Source: Actinoplanes auranticolor
GTDB taxonomy: Bacteria > Actinomycetota > Actinomycetes > Mycobacteriales > Micromonosporaceae
Direction of reading: 5' to 3'
Assembly: GCF_018332655.1 (NCBI RefSeq)
Contig: NZ_BOQL01000093.1
Coordinates: forward strand, 1-44,459
DNA length: 44,459 nt
Below, in pieces: positions 1 through 7,778 of this stretch (its first letter is position 1; every line of letters begins with the position of its first letter). The notes under the pieces were generated by a model. That model was not told the DNA's origin and did not search any database. It saw only the letters and a list, made by a program, of their open reading frames with translations. The translations under genes were made by a program, and so were the position numbers.

Positions 1-153
1 CCAGCCGATCCCGGTGTGCAGTACGAACAGGATGCCTTGCAGGCAGGATCGGTCCGGGATCGGCTTCGGCCCTGGTGCTTTCTCTGGCCACGGTGGCAAC
101 ACCGGCTCGATCAACGCCCACAACTGGTCATCAACATCCCACGGCCTGGCCAC
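1..153 (-). pseudogene. IS5-family transposase, N-terminal fragment (runs off window)
   Basis: Read on the minus strand from a GTG at 153, the frame gives a product opening VARPWDVDDQLWALIEP and continuing through GPKPIPDRSCLQGILFVLHTGIGW-type sequence. This is the characteristic N-terminal region of actinobacterial IS5-type DDE transposases. Only about 50 codons lie inside the window, so it is unknown whether the rest of the gene is intact. The start is tentative because an in-frame stop lies about 45 bases upstream. A candidate terminal inverted repeat lies just outside the gene at 219-226. The family call rests on recognised conserved residues, not on a search. Confidence 0.7.
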
Positions 154-218
154 GACCAGCGAACGAGATGGATCTTCACGTCGTGACGCTGATCAACATC
201 GATTCAGCAGATCGTGTT

Positions 219-229
219 AGGAGCTCTTA
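219..229 (+). mobile_element. Candidate IS end (IRL) with 3-bp target repeat
   Basis: AGGAGCTC at 219-226 is followed by TTA at 227-229. It lies where the transposase side meets the integrase remnant. A near-identical end, AGGGGCTC followed by TAA, occurs at 948-958. Seen from outside, the two ends read GAGCTCCT and GAGCCCCT, which is consistent with imperfect terminal inverted repeats of one IS and a TAA target duplication. The match is short, so the assignment is tentative. Confidence 0.45.
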
Positions 230-876
230 CGCTTCGCTCGGGCTCGCAGCTACCGGGCGATCGCCCGGGACGTCTTCGGGCCGAACCGCGCCCGACGGTC
301 TTTGGGAGCCTTTGCCGTGCAGGTGCACCGACTCGGCATTCATGTCCAGATCGGTCAGCAACAGATTCCCGATCTCCGACAGCCGGGCACCGGTGTTGTA
401 GTACAGCCGGATCAGCGCCTCGTCCCGCAACGCCATGAACGTCTTGCCCTTGATGCCGTCGAGCAGCTTCTTCGTGCCGCCGTCGCCCATGATCGGCGCC
501 AGCTGGTGCGGGGTCTGCGGTGCTTCACCCGCTCCATCGGGGATCGGTCGATCTCCTCGTCCTCGAGGAGGTACCTGAAGAACTGGTAGAGGCTCTTGTG
601 CTTGTTCAAAGCGGTCGACGCCGACCGGGTCTCGATCATCCACGCCCGGAACGATTCGATGTGCGCCTTGGTCACCAAAGTCGGATCCTGCCCGGCGTCA
701 TCGGCGTCCGGGTCCGGTGATTCCGTGGCCAGATACTTCGCCAATTGGGCGGCGGCCAGAAAGTAGTTGTAGCGGGTGATTCCGGCCCGCAGGGCACGGT
801 CCCAGTCGCGCAGAACGCCGGCCCCGTCGCCCTTCTCCAGGCCGTCGCACAGTCAGTCGAGCTTCAGCAGGGGCAT
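227..876 (-). pseudogene. Tyrosine recombinase/phage-type integrase, N-terminal two thirds, broken
   Basis: From an ATG at 876 (minus strand) the readable product is MPLLKLD, then a stop, then a continuous DGLEKGDGAGVLRDWDRALRAG..NYFLAAAQLAKYLATE region. It next gives the SAM-like core-binding segment (VTKAHIESFRAWMIETRSA, STALNKHKSLYQFFRYLL) and the start of the catalytic domain with the first catalytic Arg in YYNTGARLSE. A premature stop lies near the start. There are frame changes near 525 and 310, and a further TAG after SRAIAR. The gene stops at the IS end at 227. The remaining catalytic third (HxxR, W, Tyr) is found separately on the plus strand at 956-1245, so the gene was split and this part inverted. 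It is non-functional. Confidence 0.8.
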
Positions 877-947
877 CTCTCGTCACCTGCCGAGTCAAGG
901 GTCTACAAGCGGCGAGGCTCGATCCCGGTGACGTCGTCAGACACGAA

Positions 948-958
948 AGGGGCTCTAA
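948..958 (+). mobile_element. Candidate IS end (IRR) with 3-bp target repeat
   Basis: AGGGGCTC at 948-955 followed by TAA at 956-958 abuts the C-terminal integrase fragment. It pairs with the similar end at 219-229. The stretch 877-947 between the integrase start and this end holds no gene that I can recognise. It probably joins former integrase upstream DNA to the last few dozen bases of the IS. Confidence 0.4.
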
Positions 959-1245
959 AGGGGGCCGCCGAGGTGCCGCAGCTGTGGATGGCCGAGAGAG
1001 GCGGTAAGCCGTTGTCGCCCAACGGCGTCAAGCCGATGCTCAAGCGTCGCGGCGCAGCCACCGGCGTGACGAATACGCACGCGCACCGGTGGCGCGCAAA
1101 TTTCGCTCACGAATGGCACCGGGCCGGCGGCAACACCGGCGACCTGATGCTGTTGCGAGGGTGGGCGTCGGAGGACATGCCGCGGCGCTACGGTGCGAGC
1201 GCGGCGACGGAGCGGGCGCAGGAGTTGCAGGTGAGAGTGGCATGA
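956..1245 (+). pseudogene. Tyrosine recombinase, C-terminal catalytic third
   Basis: In frame from about 956, the translation KGAAEVPQLWMAERGGKPL, SPNGVKPMLKRRG, HAHRWRANFAHEWHRAGG, GDLMLLRGW and DMPRRYGASAATERAQ carries the second half of the RHRY catalytic set. The HxxR box is HRWR, the His/Trp position is the W of LLRGW, and the nucleophilic Tyr is in RRYGAS. It continues directly from where the minus-strand remnant at 227-876 stops, so both appear to be pieces of a single integrase. There is no start codon or ribosome binding site for it as a separate gene. Confidence 0.75.
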
Positions 1246-1344
1246 CGTGGACACTGAATATCCTAGGATGCCGTAGGTGGTGTGCGCCCCCAAGGTCGCC
1301 GGGGAGTCTGCGCCCATGCCGACAAGGTTGGCATCGTGAGGCTC

Positions 1345-2569
1345 ATGAGCGCTGACTTCGACATCCCGGCGGACCGCGGATTCGGTCGGGCATGGTTTCA
1401 AGAGCAGGCCGAATACCTGGCACGAACGGGTGTCATCGAACTGGTCTGGAACACCTATGACGGGCCGCCGATCGCCGACGCCGAGCTGGGGGACCACCTT
1501 CGTGAACTCGACGTCGGTGCCGGGCTGCGGGCCATGCCGCGTCTCGGCGTCGGCGGGCCCGCGCTACGTCCTGTATCTGTTCCAGGTGTCGCGGACGGGC
1601 CGGAGGCGGCCTGGGATCAGCTGGCCGAGGCGTTGGGTCAGCCGTTGCCGTACTGGACGATCCCGCTGCAGCAACGCCGATTGATCGACGCGTGGCAACC
1701 GGGCCGGCCCACCGTGCAGGCACTGGCCGTAGACCCCGAGATGGACCTGGACGTGCTGCTGCGCCTGGCCGCCCTCTACGACAGCGATCATCCGGCCGCG
1801 CAGGTGCTCGTCCGGCTCTTCCGAACGGTGACGTGGCGAGAATCGCAGGCCGCTGCCCAGATGATCGCCAGCGTCGAAAGCATGACGCTCGACAGCACGG
1901 TGGTGATCGCGGCCCGACCGATACCGGTGCCCCGCGCTGATCTCGATGAGCTGGCGGAGACGGTACGCCGAGCGGGATGGCTGGAGATCCTCGGGCGCGC
2001 CGACGTGCTCGCCGACGCCTGCGTGGAGCAGCTGGTGCGCTGGGACGGCGGCCGGGACTGCCCCTTCGGGGCGCCGGTCGACCTCGTGGCCGGCGACCCG
2101 ATCAGCGACGAGGTCATCGCCCGCCTCACGCCTCACCCGCACGGCCGCATCCCGGTTCCTCGAAGCACCGCCGGACGCCGAAACATTGGTAGACCCGGCC
2201 ACCGACGCCCCAGCCATCCGCATCACCAGCAAGGACGGCGCCCGCATCCGGATCGCCATGAGCCAGTGGCTTCCCACGACGTCGCCGCTGGCCGAGCTCG
2301 TGCTCGACGACCCGATCTGGATCCGGACCGCTGACGGCACCGTCTACCCGGCACCGCAGGACCCAAGGTGGGGACTCGGATGGGGGTACTCCGGCAACGG
2401 CCCGGCGCACTCGCGCTGCTGATCCACCGGCTACTGGACGACATCACGGCACGGGCCGCCGACGACACGCGGGGAGCCCCCGAAGGCCTCGAGTGGCTCT
2501 TCACCACCGCCTGCCCCGAGGAACCGCCTCGAACGAGCCCAACTCGAAGCTGCTCGCGCCGGCAGCTGA
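1345..2569 (+). pseudogene. Hypothetical protein gene, several frameshifts
   Basis: From the ATG at 1345 (MSADFDIPADRGFGRAWFQ) a coding-like frame runs with interruptions to a TGA at 2567-2569. Sense passes from one frame to another near 1557 and 1590 (a GPRYVLYLFQVS stretch in a second frame), near 2150 (to DAETLVDPATDAPAIRITS), near 2403 (to GALALLIHRLLDDITARAA) and near 2525 (to ERAQLEAARAGS then stop). The reconstructed product would be about 400 residues. I do not recognise a domain; proteins with such C-termini occur near mobile elements in actinomycetes, but I cannot name the family. The repeated frame changes beside a broken integrase indicate decay rather than a working gene. Confidence 0.6.
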
Positions 2570-2862
2570 TCACCCAGTAGGCGTAGAAGGCGACGTCACG
2601 TTCGGCGGAGCACAGCTGGTCGAGGAACTCGGTACACAACTGGCCGGCGGCCTCGGCGTCGGTGAGCCCGCCGAGGCGGCGTTGCAACGCGACGAACTCC
2701 CAGTCGCGCAGGCTCTGCCGATGGCCGCAGCAGCGTGTCCGCTGTACCAAGCCGGCCGGGGCGGGCAGTGGGGATGCCGGCGGGTAGCCGGATAGTCGTA
2801 GTACCGAAGAAATATAGGCAGATCCCTGACTGTGACGGCAGTCCACTCGAGGGGGAAGCTAG
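2570..2862. other. Intergenic gap: possible gene remnant, repeated element and promoter region
   Basis: No intact gene is visible here. On the minus strand between about 2720 and 2577 a short coding-like stretch (ALQRRLGGLTDAEAAGQL, then FLDQLCSAERDVAFYAYW) may be another decayed gene, but it has no convincing start or stop. The distal part, 2791-2817, holds a 27-bp element nearly repeated at 34071-34097. The AT-rich tract there and the spacing to the 2863 start would suit a promoter for the downstream operon. Confidence 0.4.
2791..2817 (+). repeat. 27-bp element, copy 1 (upstream of hydroxylase operon)
   Basis: The segment begins GATAG and ends in the 16-base TACCGAAGAAATATAG, an AT-rich run unusual in this GC-rich DNA. 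It matches 34071-34097 at 23 of 27 positions, and all four differences are transitions. It lies 45 bases before the hydroxylase start at 2863. It may be a promoter/operator element or a duplicated remnant of the 3' end of an MFS gene, because the other copy encodes the last residues of the transporter. Confidence 0.5.
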
Positions 2863-3804
2863 ATGGCCGACAACCAGCCCTGGGCGCCGTTCGTGGTCGA
2901 TCCGGGCAGCAGTGGTGCCGAATCCAGTCCAACTGGGCTGCTCGCGTTCCTGAAAGAGCTCGACAGTCTGCAAGATCTGCTGGACCGGGAGAAAGCCGTG
3001 GTCTTCCGGGACTTCGGAGTCTCCGCCGACGAGATCAACGCGGTGATCGATCTGTTGCTGCCCCGTCGGCTCGCCTACGTGCACGGCAACTCACCACGCA
3101 GCAAGGTGGGCCAGAATCTGTATACCTCGACGGAGTATCCGCCGGAATACACCATTTCGATGCACAACGAGATGTCGTACGCGCACCAGTGGCCGGCGCG
3201 GTTGATGTTCTTCTGCGAGCGGGCTCCCGAGACGGGTGGCGCGACGCCGGTCGTGGACGGTGTGCGGTGGCTCGAGTCGTTGGACGCCGAGCTACGGGCC
3301 GCGTTCGCCGGTGGGGTCCGGTACACCCAGAACCTGCACGGAGGTCGAGGGCTCGGCAAGAGCTGGCAGGACACGTTCGAGACCACCGAGCGCGGCGACG
3401 TGGAGGCGTTCCTGGCGGAGACCGGCGCCCGGTGGGAATGGCGACCCGACGGCGGCCTTCGGGTGAGCCAGGTACGTCCGTCGACCACGCGCCATCCGCG
3501 GACCGGGGCTGAGGTCTGGTTCAACCAGGCCGACCAGTGGCACGCCGCGGGGCTGGGCGATGAGACGGCCGCCGCGCTCTACCAGATCCTGCCGGAGGAC
3601 GAGCTGCCCCAGGCTGTCACGTTCGCCGACGGGTCGCCGATCCCCGCGGACTACGTCCTGCAGATCCGGGACCGGGGGCTCGCCGCGGCGGTCGACGTCG
3701 ACTGGCGTACCGGCGACCTCATGGTCATCGACAACGTCCTGGTCGGACACGGCCGGCGGCCCTTCACCGGGCCGCGCCGAATCCTCGTCGCCATGTCGGA
3801 CTGA
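2863..3804 (+). CDS. SyrP/TauD-family Fe(II)/2-oxoglutarate hydroxylase
   Basis: This 313-aa protein of the TauD/TfdA family is of the type that hydroxylates free or carrier-bound amino acids in NRPS pathways (SyrP, AsnO, VioC). The Fe-binding facial triad is visible: His101-x-Glu103 in MHNEMSYA and distal His296 in VGHGRRPF. The GPRRI arginines just after it fit 2-oxoglutarate binding. The HxE form (not HxD) and the YTSTEYPPEY segment before it are typical of SyrP-like members. The ATG at 2863 is preceded by a purine-rich GGGGGAA. It overlaps the flavin reductase by one base. The likely role is beta-hydroxylation of an Asn/Asp-, Arg- or Dap-type residue, but the substrate cannot be read from sequence. 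A broken paralogue lies at 7779-8753, so this is the only intact copy. Confidence 0.88.
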   Translation: MADNQPWAPFVVDPGSSGAESSPTGLLAFLKELDSLQDLLDREKAVVFRDFGVSADEINAVIDLLLPRRLAYVHGNSPRSKVGQNLYTSTEYPPEYTISMHNEMSYAHQWPARLMFFCERAPETGGATPVVDGVRWLESLDAELRAAFAGGVRYTQNLHGGRGLGKSWQDTFETTERGDVEAFLAETGARWEWRPDGGLRVSQVRPSTTRHPRTGAEVWFNQADQWHAAGLGDETAAALYQILPEDELPQAVTFADGSPIPADYVLQIRDRGLAAAVDVDWRTGDLMVIDNVLVGHGRRPFTGPRRILVAMSD

Positions 3805-4337
3805 TGGCCGCCGTCGGCCCTCACGCGCCCGCGACGACCATCGACGCCACGGCTGGTGCCGTGCTGCGGCATGCCGCCCGCCGCTTCGCCACCGGGGTGA
3901 CCGTCGTCGCGGTTCACGATGGCGTCGATTCACACGCGCTGACGGCGAATTCGTTCGTGACACTGTCGTTGCGACCTCCGCTGATCGGGATCGCCGTGCG
4001 CCCGGACGGACGGATGCGGGCGGCAGTGGACCATTGCGCGACCTTCGGCGTGAGCGTGCTCAGTTCGGTGCAACAGGATTACGCCCGTCACTTCGCCGGG
4101 TGGGATCGGTCCGGCCACCCGGTGGGGCTCGTGCTCTCGGCCGTCGGCCCGGGGCGAGCGGTCCCGCTCGTACCCGGCTGCGTCGCGCACTTCATCTGCG
4201 AGCTCCGGACGGTACACCCGGTGGGCGATCACGACCTGATCGTCGCCGAGGTGACCAGCTGTGAGGTGTCCGACCAGGCCCGGTCACCACTGATCTTCCT
4301 CGACGGCGTATTCCACGACGACGTTCCCGAGCCCTGA
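3804..4337 (+). CDS. Flavin reductase (HpaC/DIM6-like FMN-binding)
   Basis: This 177-aa protein has the short flavin-reductase fold. LRHAARRFATGVTVVAV near residues 22-38 and the ANSFVTLSLRPPLIGIAV segment near 49-66 are the family's flavin-binding signatures, and the length is normal. It reduces FAD or FMN with NAD(P)H and releases free reduced flavin. The start ATG shares one base with the hydroxylase stop, so the two are translationally coupled. The only flavin-dependent enzyme in the window that needs a separate reductase is the halogenase at 43076-44431. The likely role is therefore supplying FADH2 to it, although the genes are about 39 kb apart. Confidence 0.85.
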   Translation: MAAVGPHAPATTIDATAGAVLRHAARRFATGVTVVAVHDGVDSHALTANSFVTLSLRPPLIGIAVRPDGRMRAAVDHCATFGVSVLSSVQQDYARHFAGWDRSGHPVGLVLSAVGPGRAVPLVPGCVAHFICELRTVHPVGDHDLIVAEVTSCEVSDQARSPLIFLDGVFHDDVPEP

Positions 4338-4350
4338 TAGGCAGGTTTCC

Positions 4351-5673
4351 ATGGCATTGGCCTCAGCGCTTCCCCTGCCTCCGTTGGGCGGTTCCGCACT
4401 GTCGCTGTTGTTCTTCCAGATCGCGGTCCTGCTCGGCATGGCATTGCTGCTCGGCCGTCTCGCGGTGCGGCTGTCGCTGCCGCCGATCGTGGGCGAGCTG
4501 CTGGCCGGGTTGATCGTCGGTCCGTCCCTGTTCTTCTGGATCGCTCCGTCGGCGGCCGACTGGCTCTTCCCGCACCAGCCGGAACAATGGCATCTGCTGG
4601 ACGCGGTGGGGCAGGTCGGCGTCGTGCTGCTGGTGGGTATCACCGGTATGCAACTCGACCTGCGGCTCGTTCGCCGGCGGGCCGCCACCGCGGTCGGCGT
4701 GAGCCTGCCCGGTCTGGTGATCCCGCTGGGGCTGGGCATCGGAGCCGGTCTGCTGCTGCCGGCGACGCTGATCATGCAGGGCACCGAGCGCATCGTCTTC
4801 GCGCTTTTCCTGGGTGTCGCGATGTGTGTATCCGCCATCCCTGTCATCGCGAAGACGTTGATGGATCTGAAACTGATGCACCGCAACATCGGCCAGCTGA
4901 TCCTGATGAGCGGCACGATCGACGACGTCCTGGGATGGCTGGGCCTGTCGCTCGTGACAGCCATGGCGACGGTGGGCCTGCACACGGCGGGCGTGCTGCG
5001 GTCGGTGCTGCACCTGGTGCTGTTCATCGCGATCGCCGCCGGTCCCGGCCGTCTCGCCGTACGGTTCATTCTGCGCCGTACGCTCCGCTCTGGTGACTCC
5101 CCGGTGACCATGGCCGCCGCCGTGGCGATCGTGCTGTTGTTCAGTGCGGTGACCAACCTGCTGGGTCTGGAGGCGATCTTCGGCGCACTCGTCGCCGGGA
5201 TGCTGGTGGCGTCGGCGGGGCCCGAAGTGATCGAGCGGCTCGCCTCGTTGCGGGGGGTGGTCACGTTCGTGCTGGCCCCGGTGTTCTTCGCGATCGCCGG
5301 GCTGCGGATGAATCTCACCGCGCTGGCCGATCACCAGGTGCTGTTCGCCGGCTTGGTGCTGTTGCTGATCGCGATCGTGGGCAAGTTCGCGGGCGCGTTC
5401 GTCGGCGCCCGGATCTGCCGGCTCAACCGCTGGGAAGCGCTGGCCCTGGGTGCCGGTATGAACGCGCGCGGAGTGGTGGAGGTCGTCGTGGCGATGGTCG
5501 GCATCCGGCTGGGTGTCCTCAGCACGGCGATGTACACGGTGATCGTCCTCATTGCGATCGTCACATCGCTGATGGGCCCGCCGATTCTGCGTGCCGCGAT
5601 GGCGCGGGTCGAGATCGACGCCGAGGAGACCCTTCGTCACGAACAGAATCGGATGCTCAGTGCCGACCGTTGA
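4351..5673 (+). CDS. Cation:proton antiporter (CPA2/Kef-like membrane protein)
   Basis: This 440-aa protein is almost entirely hydrophobic, with about 12-13 predicted membrane segments. The opening LSLLFFQIAVLLGMALLLGRLAVRL, the PPIVGELLAGLIVGPS motif near residues 47-62 and the NARGVVEVVVAMVGIRLGV stretch near 371-389 match the Na+/H+ exchanger domain of the CPA2 family. No cytoplasmic RCK/TrkA-N nucleotide-binding domain follows, so it is the membrane part only. It starts 13 bases after the flavin reductase and ends 24 bases before the SbnB gene. In antibiotic clusters such antiporters are often assigned to export or self-protection, but transport of the product is not shown here. Confidence 0.85.
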   Translation: MALASALPLPPLGGSALSLLFFQIAVLLGMALLLGRLAVRLSLPPIVGELLAGLIVGPSLFFWIAPSAADWLFPHQPEQWHLLDAVGQVGVVLLVGITGMQLDLRLVRRRAATAVGVSLPGLVIPLGLGIGAGLLLPATLIMQGTERIVFALFLGVAMCVSAIPVIAKTLMDLKLMHRNIGQLILMSGTIDDVLGWLGLSLVTAMATVGLHTAGVLRSVLHLVLFIAIAAGPGRLAVRFILRRTLRSGDSPVTMAAAVAIVLLFSAVTNLLGLEAIFGALVAGMLVASAGPEVIERLASLRGVVTFVLAPVFFAIAGLRMNLTALADHQVLFAGLVLLLIAIVGKFAGAFVGARICRLNRWEALALGAGMNARGVVEVVVAMVGIRLGVLSTAMYTVIVLIAIVTSLMGPPILRAAMARVEIDAEETLRHEQNRMLSADR

Positions 5674-5697
5674 GGATGGCACCCGAAGGAGACTGCG

Positions 5698-6732
5698 ATG
5701 ACCCCAGCAGCGGGCCGGCCCACGTTCAGTGTGATCTCAGGCGCCCAGGTGCGCACCGTCCTGGACGGCACCGCGAAGGATCTGATCGACCTGGTGGAGC
5801 GTACGTACCGTACGCATGCCGCCGGCGGCACCGTCAATCCGGACTCCTACTTCCTGCGCTTTCCCGACCGGCCCGCGGAACGGATCATCGCTCTGCCCGC
5901 CTCGGTCGGCGGGGATGTGGACGTGCACGGCATCAAGTGGATCTCGAGCTTTCCGGGGAACGTGGCGGACGGCCTGCCGCGGGCCTCCGCCGTCGTGATC
6001 CTGAACGACACGCGCACCGGCTATCCGTTCGCCTGCCTGGAGAGCTCGATCATCAGTGCCTCCCGGACCGCGGCGTCGGCGGCTCTGGCCGCCGCGGCGA
6101 TCGCCGACCGGCGTGGCCCGCGGCCCACCAGAGTCGGGTATGTGGGCACCGGCCTGATCGCGCGCTACGTTCACACATACCTGCGAGCAGCCGGCTTCTC
6201 GTTCGAGGAGATCGGTCTCCATGACAAGCAGCCGGCCGCGCATGAGGGCTTCGCGGGGTTTCTGCGGCGTACCGGTGATTCCGCCGTACGGCAGTATGAG
6301 AGCTCCGAGGATCTGCTGCGAGCAAGCGACCTCATCGTCTTCGCGACGGTGGCCGGGGAACCGCATGTTCACGATCGGGCCCTGTTCGATCACGCACCCC
6401 TGGTTCTGCACTTGTCGCTGCGAGACCTCGCACCGGCGGTGATACGCGGCGCGGTCAACGTCGTCGACGACGTGGAGCACTGCCTGAAGGCGGGCACCTC
6501 GCTGCATCTCACGCAGGAGCAGGACGGCAACCGGGACTTCGTGGCCGGCACGCTGGTCGAGGTGCTCGACGGCGTCGTCGAGCCGGTGGCGTCGCGCCCG
6601 GTGATCTTCTCGCCGTTCGGCCTCGGAGTGCTGGACCTGGCCGTGGCCCGGTTCGTCTACGACCGGATCGCGGCCGCCGGGGAGCTCACCGCGGTGCCGG
6701 ACTTCTTCGTGGAGCTCAGCCGCCACGGCTGA
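5698..6732 (+). CDS. sbnB: SbnB-type 2,3-diaminopropionate pathway dehydrogenase
   Basis: This 344-aa member of the ornithine cyclodeaminase/mu-crystallin family closely resembles SbnB, which oxidatively cleaves N-(1-amino-1-carboxy-2-ethyl)-L-glutamate with NAD to give L-2,3-diaminopropionate (Dap) and 2-oxoglutarate. Recognised SbnB-like stretches are VNPDSYFLRFPDRP, RIIALPASVGGDV, GIKWISSFPGNV, PRASAVVILND and PFACLESSIISASRTAASAAL. A Rossmann GTGLIA motif begins near residue 150. AAGGAG at 5686-5691 is a good ribosome binding site for the ATG at 5698. It is last in the operon. The partner SbnA (a PLP-dependent synthase) is absent from this window. A cyclodeaminase acting on lysine or ornithine is the main alternative but less likely. 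Confidence 0.85.
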   Translation: MTPAAGRPTFSVISGAQVRTVLDGTAKDLIDLVERTYRTHAAGGTVNPDSYFLRFPDRPAERIIALPASVGGDVDVHGIKWISSFPGNVADGLPRASAVVILNDTRTGYPFACLESSIISASRTAASAALAAAAIADRRGPRPTRVGYVGTGLIARYVHTYLRAAGFSFEEIGLHDKQPAAHEGFAGFLRRTGDSAVRQYESSEDLLRASDLIVFATVAGEPHVHDRALFDHAPLVLHLSLRDLAPAVIRGAVNVVDDVEHCLKAGTSLHLTQEQDGNRDFVAGTLVEVLDGVVEPVASRPVIFSPFGLGVLDLAVARFVYDRIAAAGELTAVPDFFVELSRHG

Positions 6733-6750
6733 GCTCCACGGCGATCCGGA

Positions 6751-6786
6751 CGCCCGGCCCGCGCCGCCTCGTCTGTTGACCGGGCG
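6751..6786. terminator. Possible bidirectional terminator
   Basis: CGCCCGG at 6751-6757 is complementary to CCGGGCG at 6780-6786, giving a 7-bp stem with a 22-base loop. It lies in the short gap between the converging SbnB and sulfotransferase genes. There is no T-tract, as is common in actinomycetes. The loop is long, so the call is weak. Confidence 0.3.
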
Positions 6787-6798
6787 GTGCGGGTCTGC

Positions 6799-7488
6799 CT
6801 ACGAGCGGCGCAGCAATCGATGTCCGAACTCATGGTTGGGGCTGTGGTATCCCTTGCGGTCGTTGAGCCGGGGAAACGGCTCGTCCGGTACGGGTACGTC
6901 GAGGAAGGCACATAGCGTCTCCCACCCCTGTGCCACGTCGTAGACGAGTAACCGCGACGCCGGGATGGCCGCGACGACCTCGGCCGTATGGCGCTCGTAC
7001 ACCTCGCGGATGCGTGCCCGGTCGTAAGCCTCGCCATCGAAGACGCGGTCCAGGATCACCTTGCGGGTCATGCGCAGGAACGCGCCGTGATCCCGGTTGT
7101 GCAGACTGTTCAGCACCGGCCTCAGGTGCCACATGAGTCCCCGCCGGCGGCTGACGTTGCGGAAGATCGTCTGCTCCATGCTGTCGAGCCACTGCTCGGT
7201 GTCCCGCACCGTGAGCAGCACCTTCGCGTCCGGGTAACAGCCGGCGAGTTCTCTCCAGTAGGCGGCGCCCGGCCAGTCCAGGCACGACTGGTACCCGGCC
7301 AACGCGTCGGTGAGGGCGGCGTCCAAGCCCTGGTCGCCGTGGCGGGCGACACGCAGCCAGGCGTGTATCTGCGGCGGGTTCGCTTTGACCTCCGACATGT
7401 GGTGTACCGGTCCCAGGCCCAGCAGTTCGAGCGCTGCCTTTGTCGATGTCGTTCCGGTGCGGCCGAAGCCGGCGCCAATGACTCTCAT
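6799..7488 (-). CDS. Sulfotransferase-family protein
   Basis: This 229-aa protein begins MRVIGAGFGRTGTTSTKAALELLG. GFGRTGTTS is the 5'-phosphosulfate-binding loop expected for PAPS-dependent sulfotransferases. The VLLTVRDTEQWLDSMEQT region near residues 90-107 resembles the second PAPS-contacting region of the actinobacterial sulfotransferase-like family. The length is normal for that family. It is the only intact gene on the minus strand inside the cluster. It converges on the SbnB gene and diverges from the broken hydroxylase, so it has its own promoter in 7489-7778. It could sulfate a hydroxylated residue of the product, but a housekeeping or unrelated role is equally possible. Confidence 0.75.
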   Translation of the reverse strand: MRVIGAGFGRTGTTSTKAALELLGLGPVHHMSEVKANPPQIHAWLRVARHGDQGLDAALTDALAGYQSCLDWPGAAYWRELAGCYPDAKVLLTVRDTEQWLDSMEQTIFRNVSRRRGLMWHLRPVLNSLHNRDHGAFLRMTRKVILDRVFDGEAYDRARIREVYERHTAEVVAAIPASRLLVYDVAQGWETLCAFLDVPVPDEPFPRLNDRKGYHSPNHEFGHRLLRRS

Positions 7489-7778
7489 GTGGCCTCCCGA
7501 GCGGGTGCGAATAACTCGAGCCTCAGATTTACCGGTGTTTACATATGTTATCTATATGCCCTGTATGCGCGATTATAGGTACACCGGTCCGGGGATCGCG
7601 GTGCTGGGCGCCGGTCAGCCGGACCCGGCCGGTCACGGAAGCCGCGTATGTGGAAAAGCTATAGAACTCGATCGCATCCTCTCTCGATGACAGTCCGTAC
7701 TTCGAGGGAGAAACCGATGGAAACCCGCCGGAGAAGGCAGTCCACGGCCGTGATGTCGGACCCGAGAGGAGCGCGGGG
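7489..7778. promoter_or_regulatory. Divergent intergenic region, AT-rich, with inverted repeat
   Basis: No gene is visible. The segment separates the minus-strand sulfotransferase from the plus-strand broken hydroxylase, so it should hold two promoters. ACCGGTGT at 7531-7538 and its exact inverse ACACCGGT at 7581-7588 flank a 42-base AT-rich core. The core contains TATATGCCCTGTAT at 7553-7566, which resembles TATAGACCCTGTAT at 12176-12189 upstream of the MbtH/NRPS unit. This suggests operator and promoter sites, without proof. Confidence 0.4.

Noticed and set aside
2735..2953. Short frame covering copy 1 of the 27-bp element, considered as an MFS-like remnant gene
   Set aside because: The frame that would encode the transporter-like ending is closed by a TAG at 2785-2787 and no transporter similarity is visible further upstream; kept only as a repeated element.
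4284..5682. Two overlapping minus-strand frames opposite the antiporter
   Set aside because: The products are Thr/Ser- or Gln/His-rich low-complexity sequence complementary to hydrophobic membrane codons; the plus-strand antiporter is clear.
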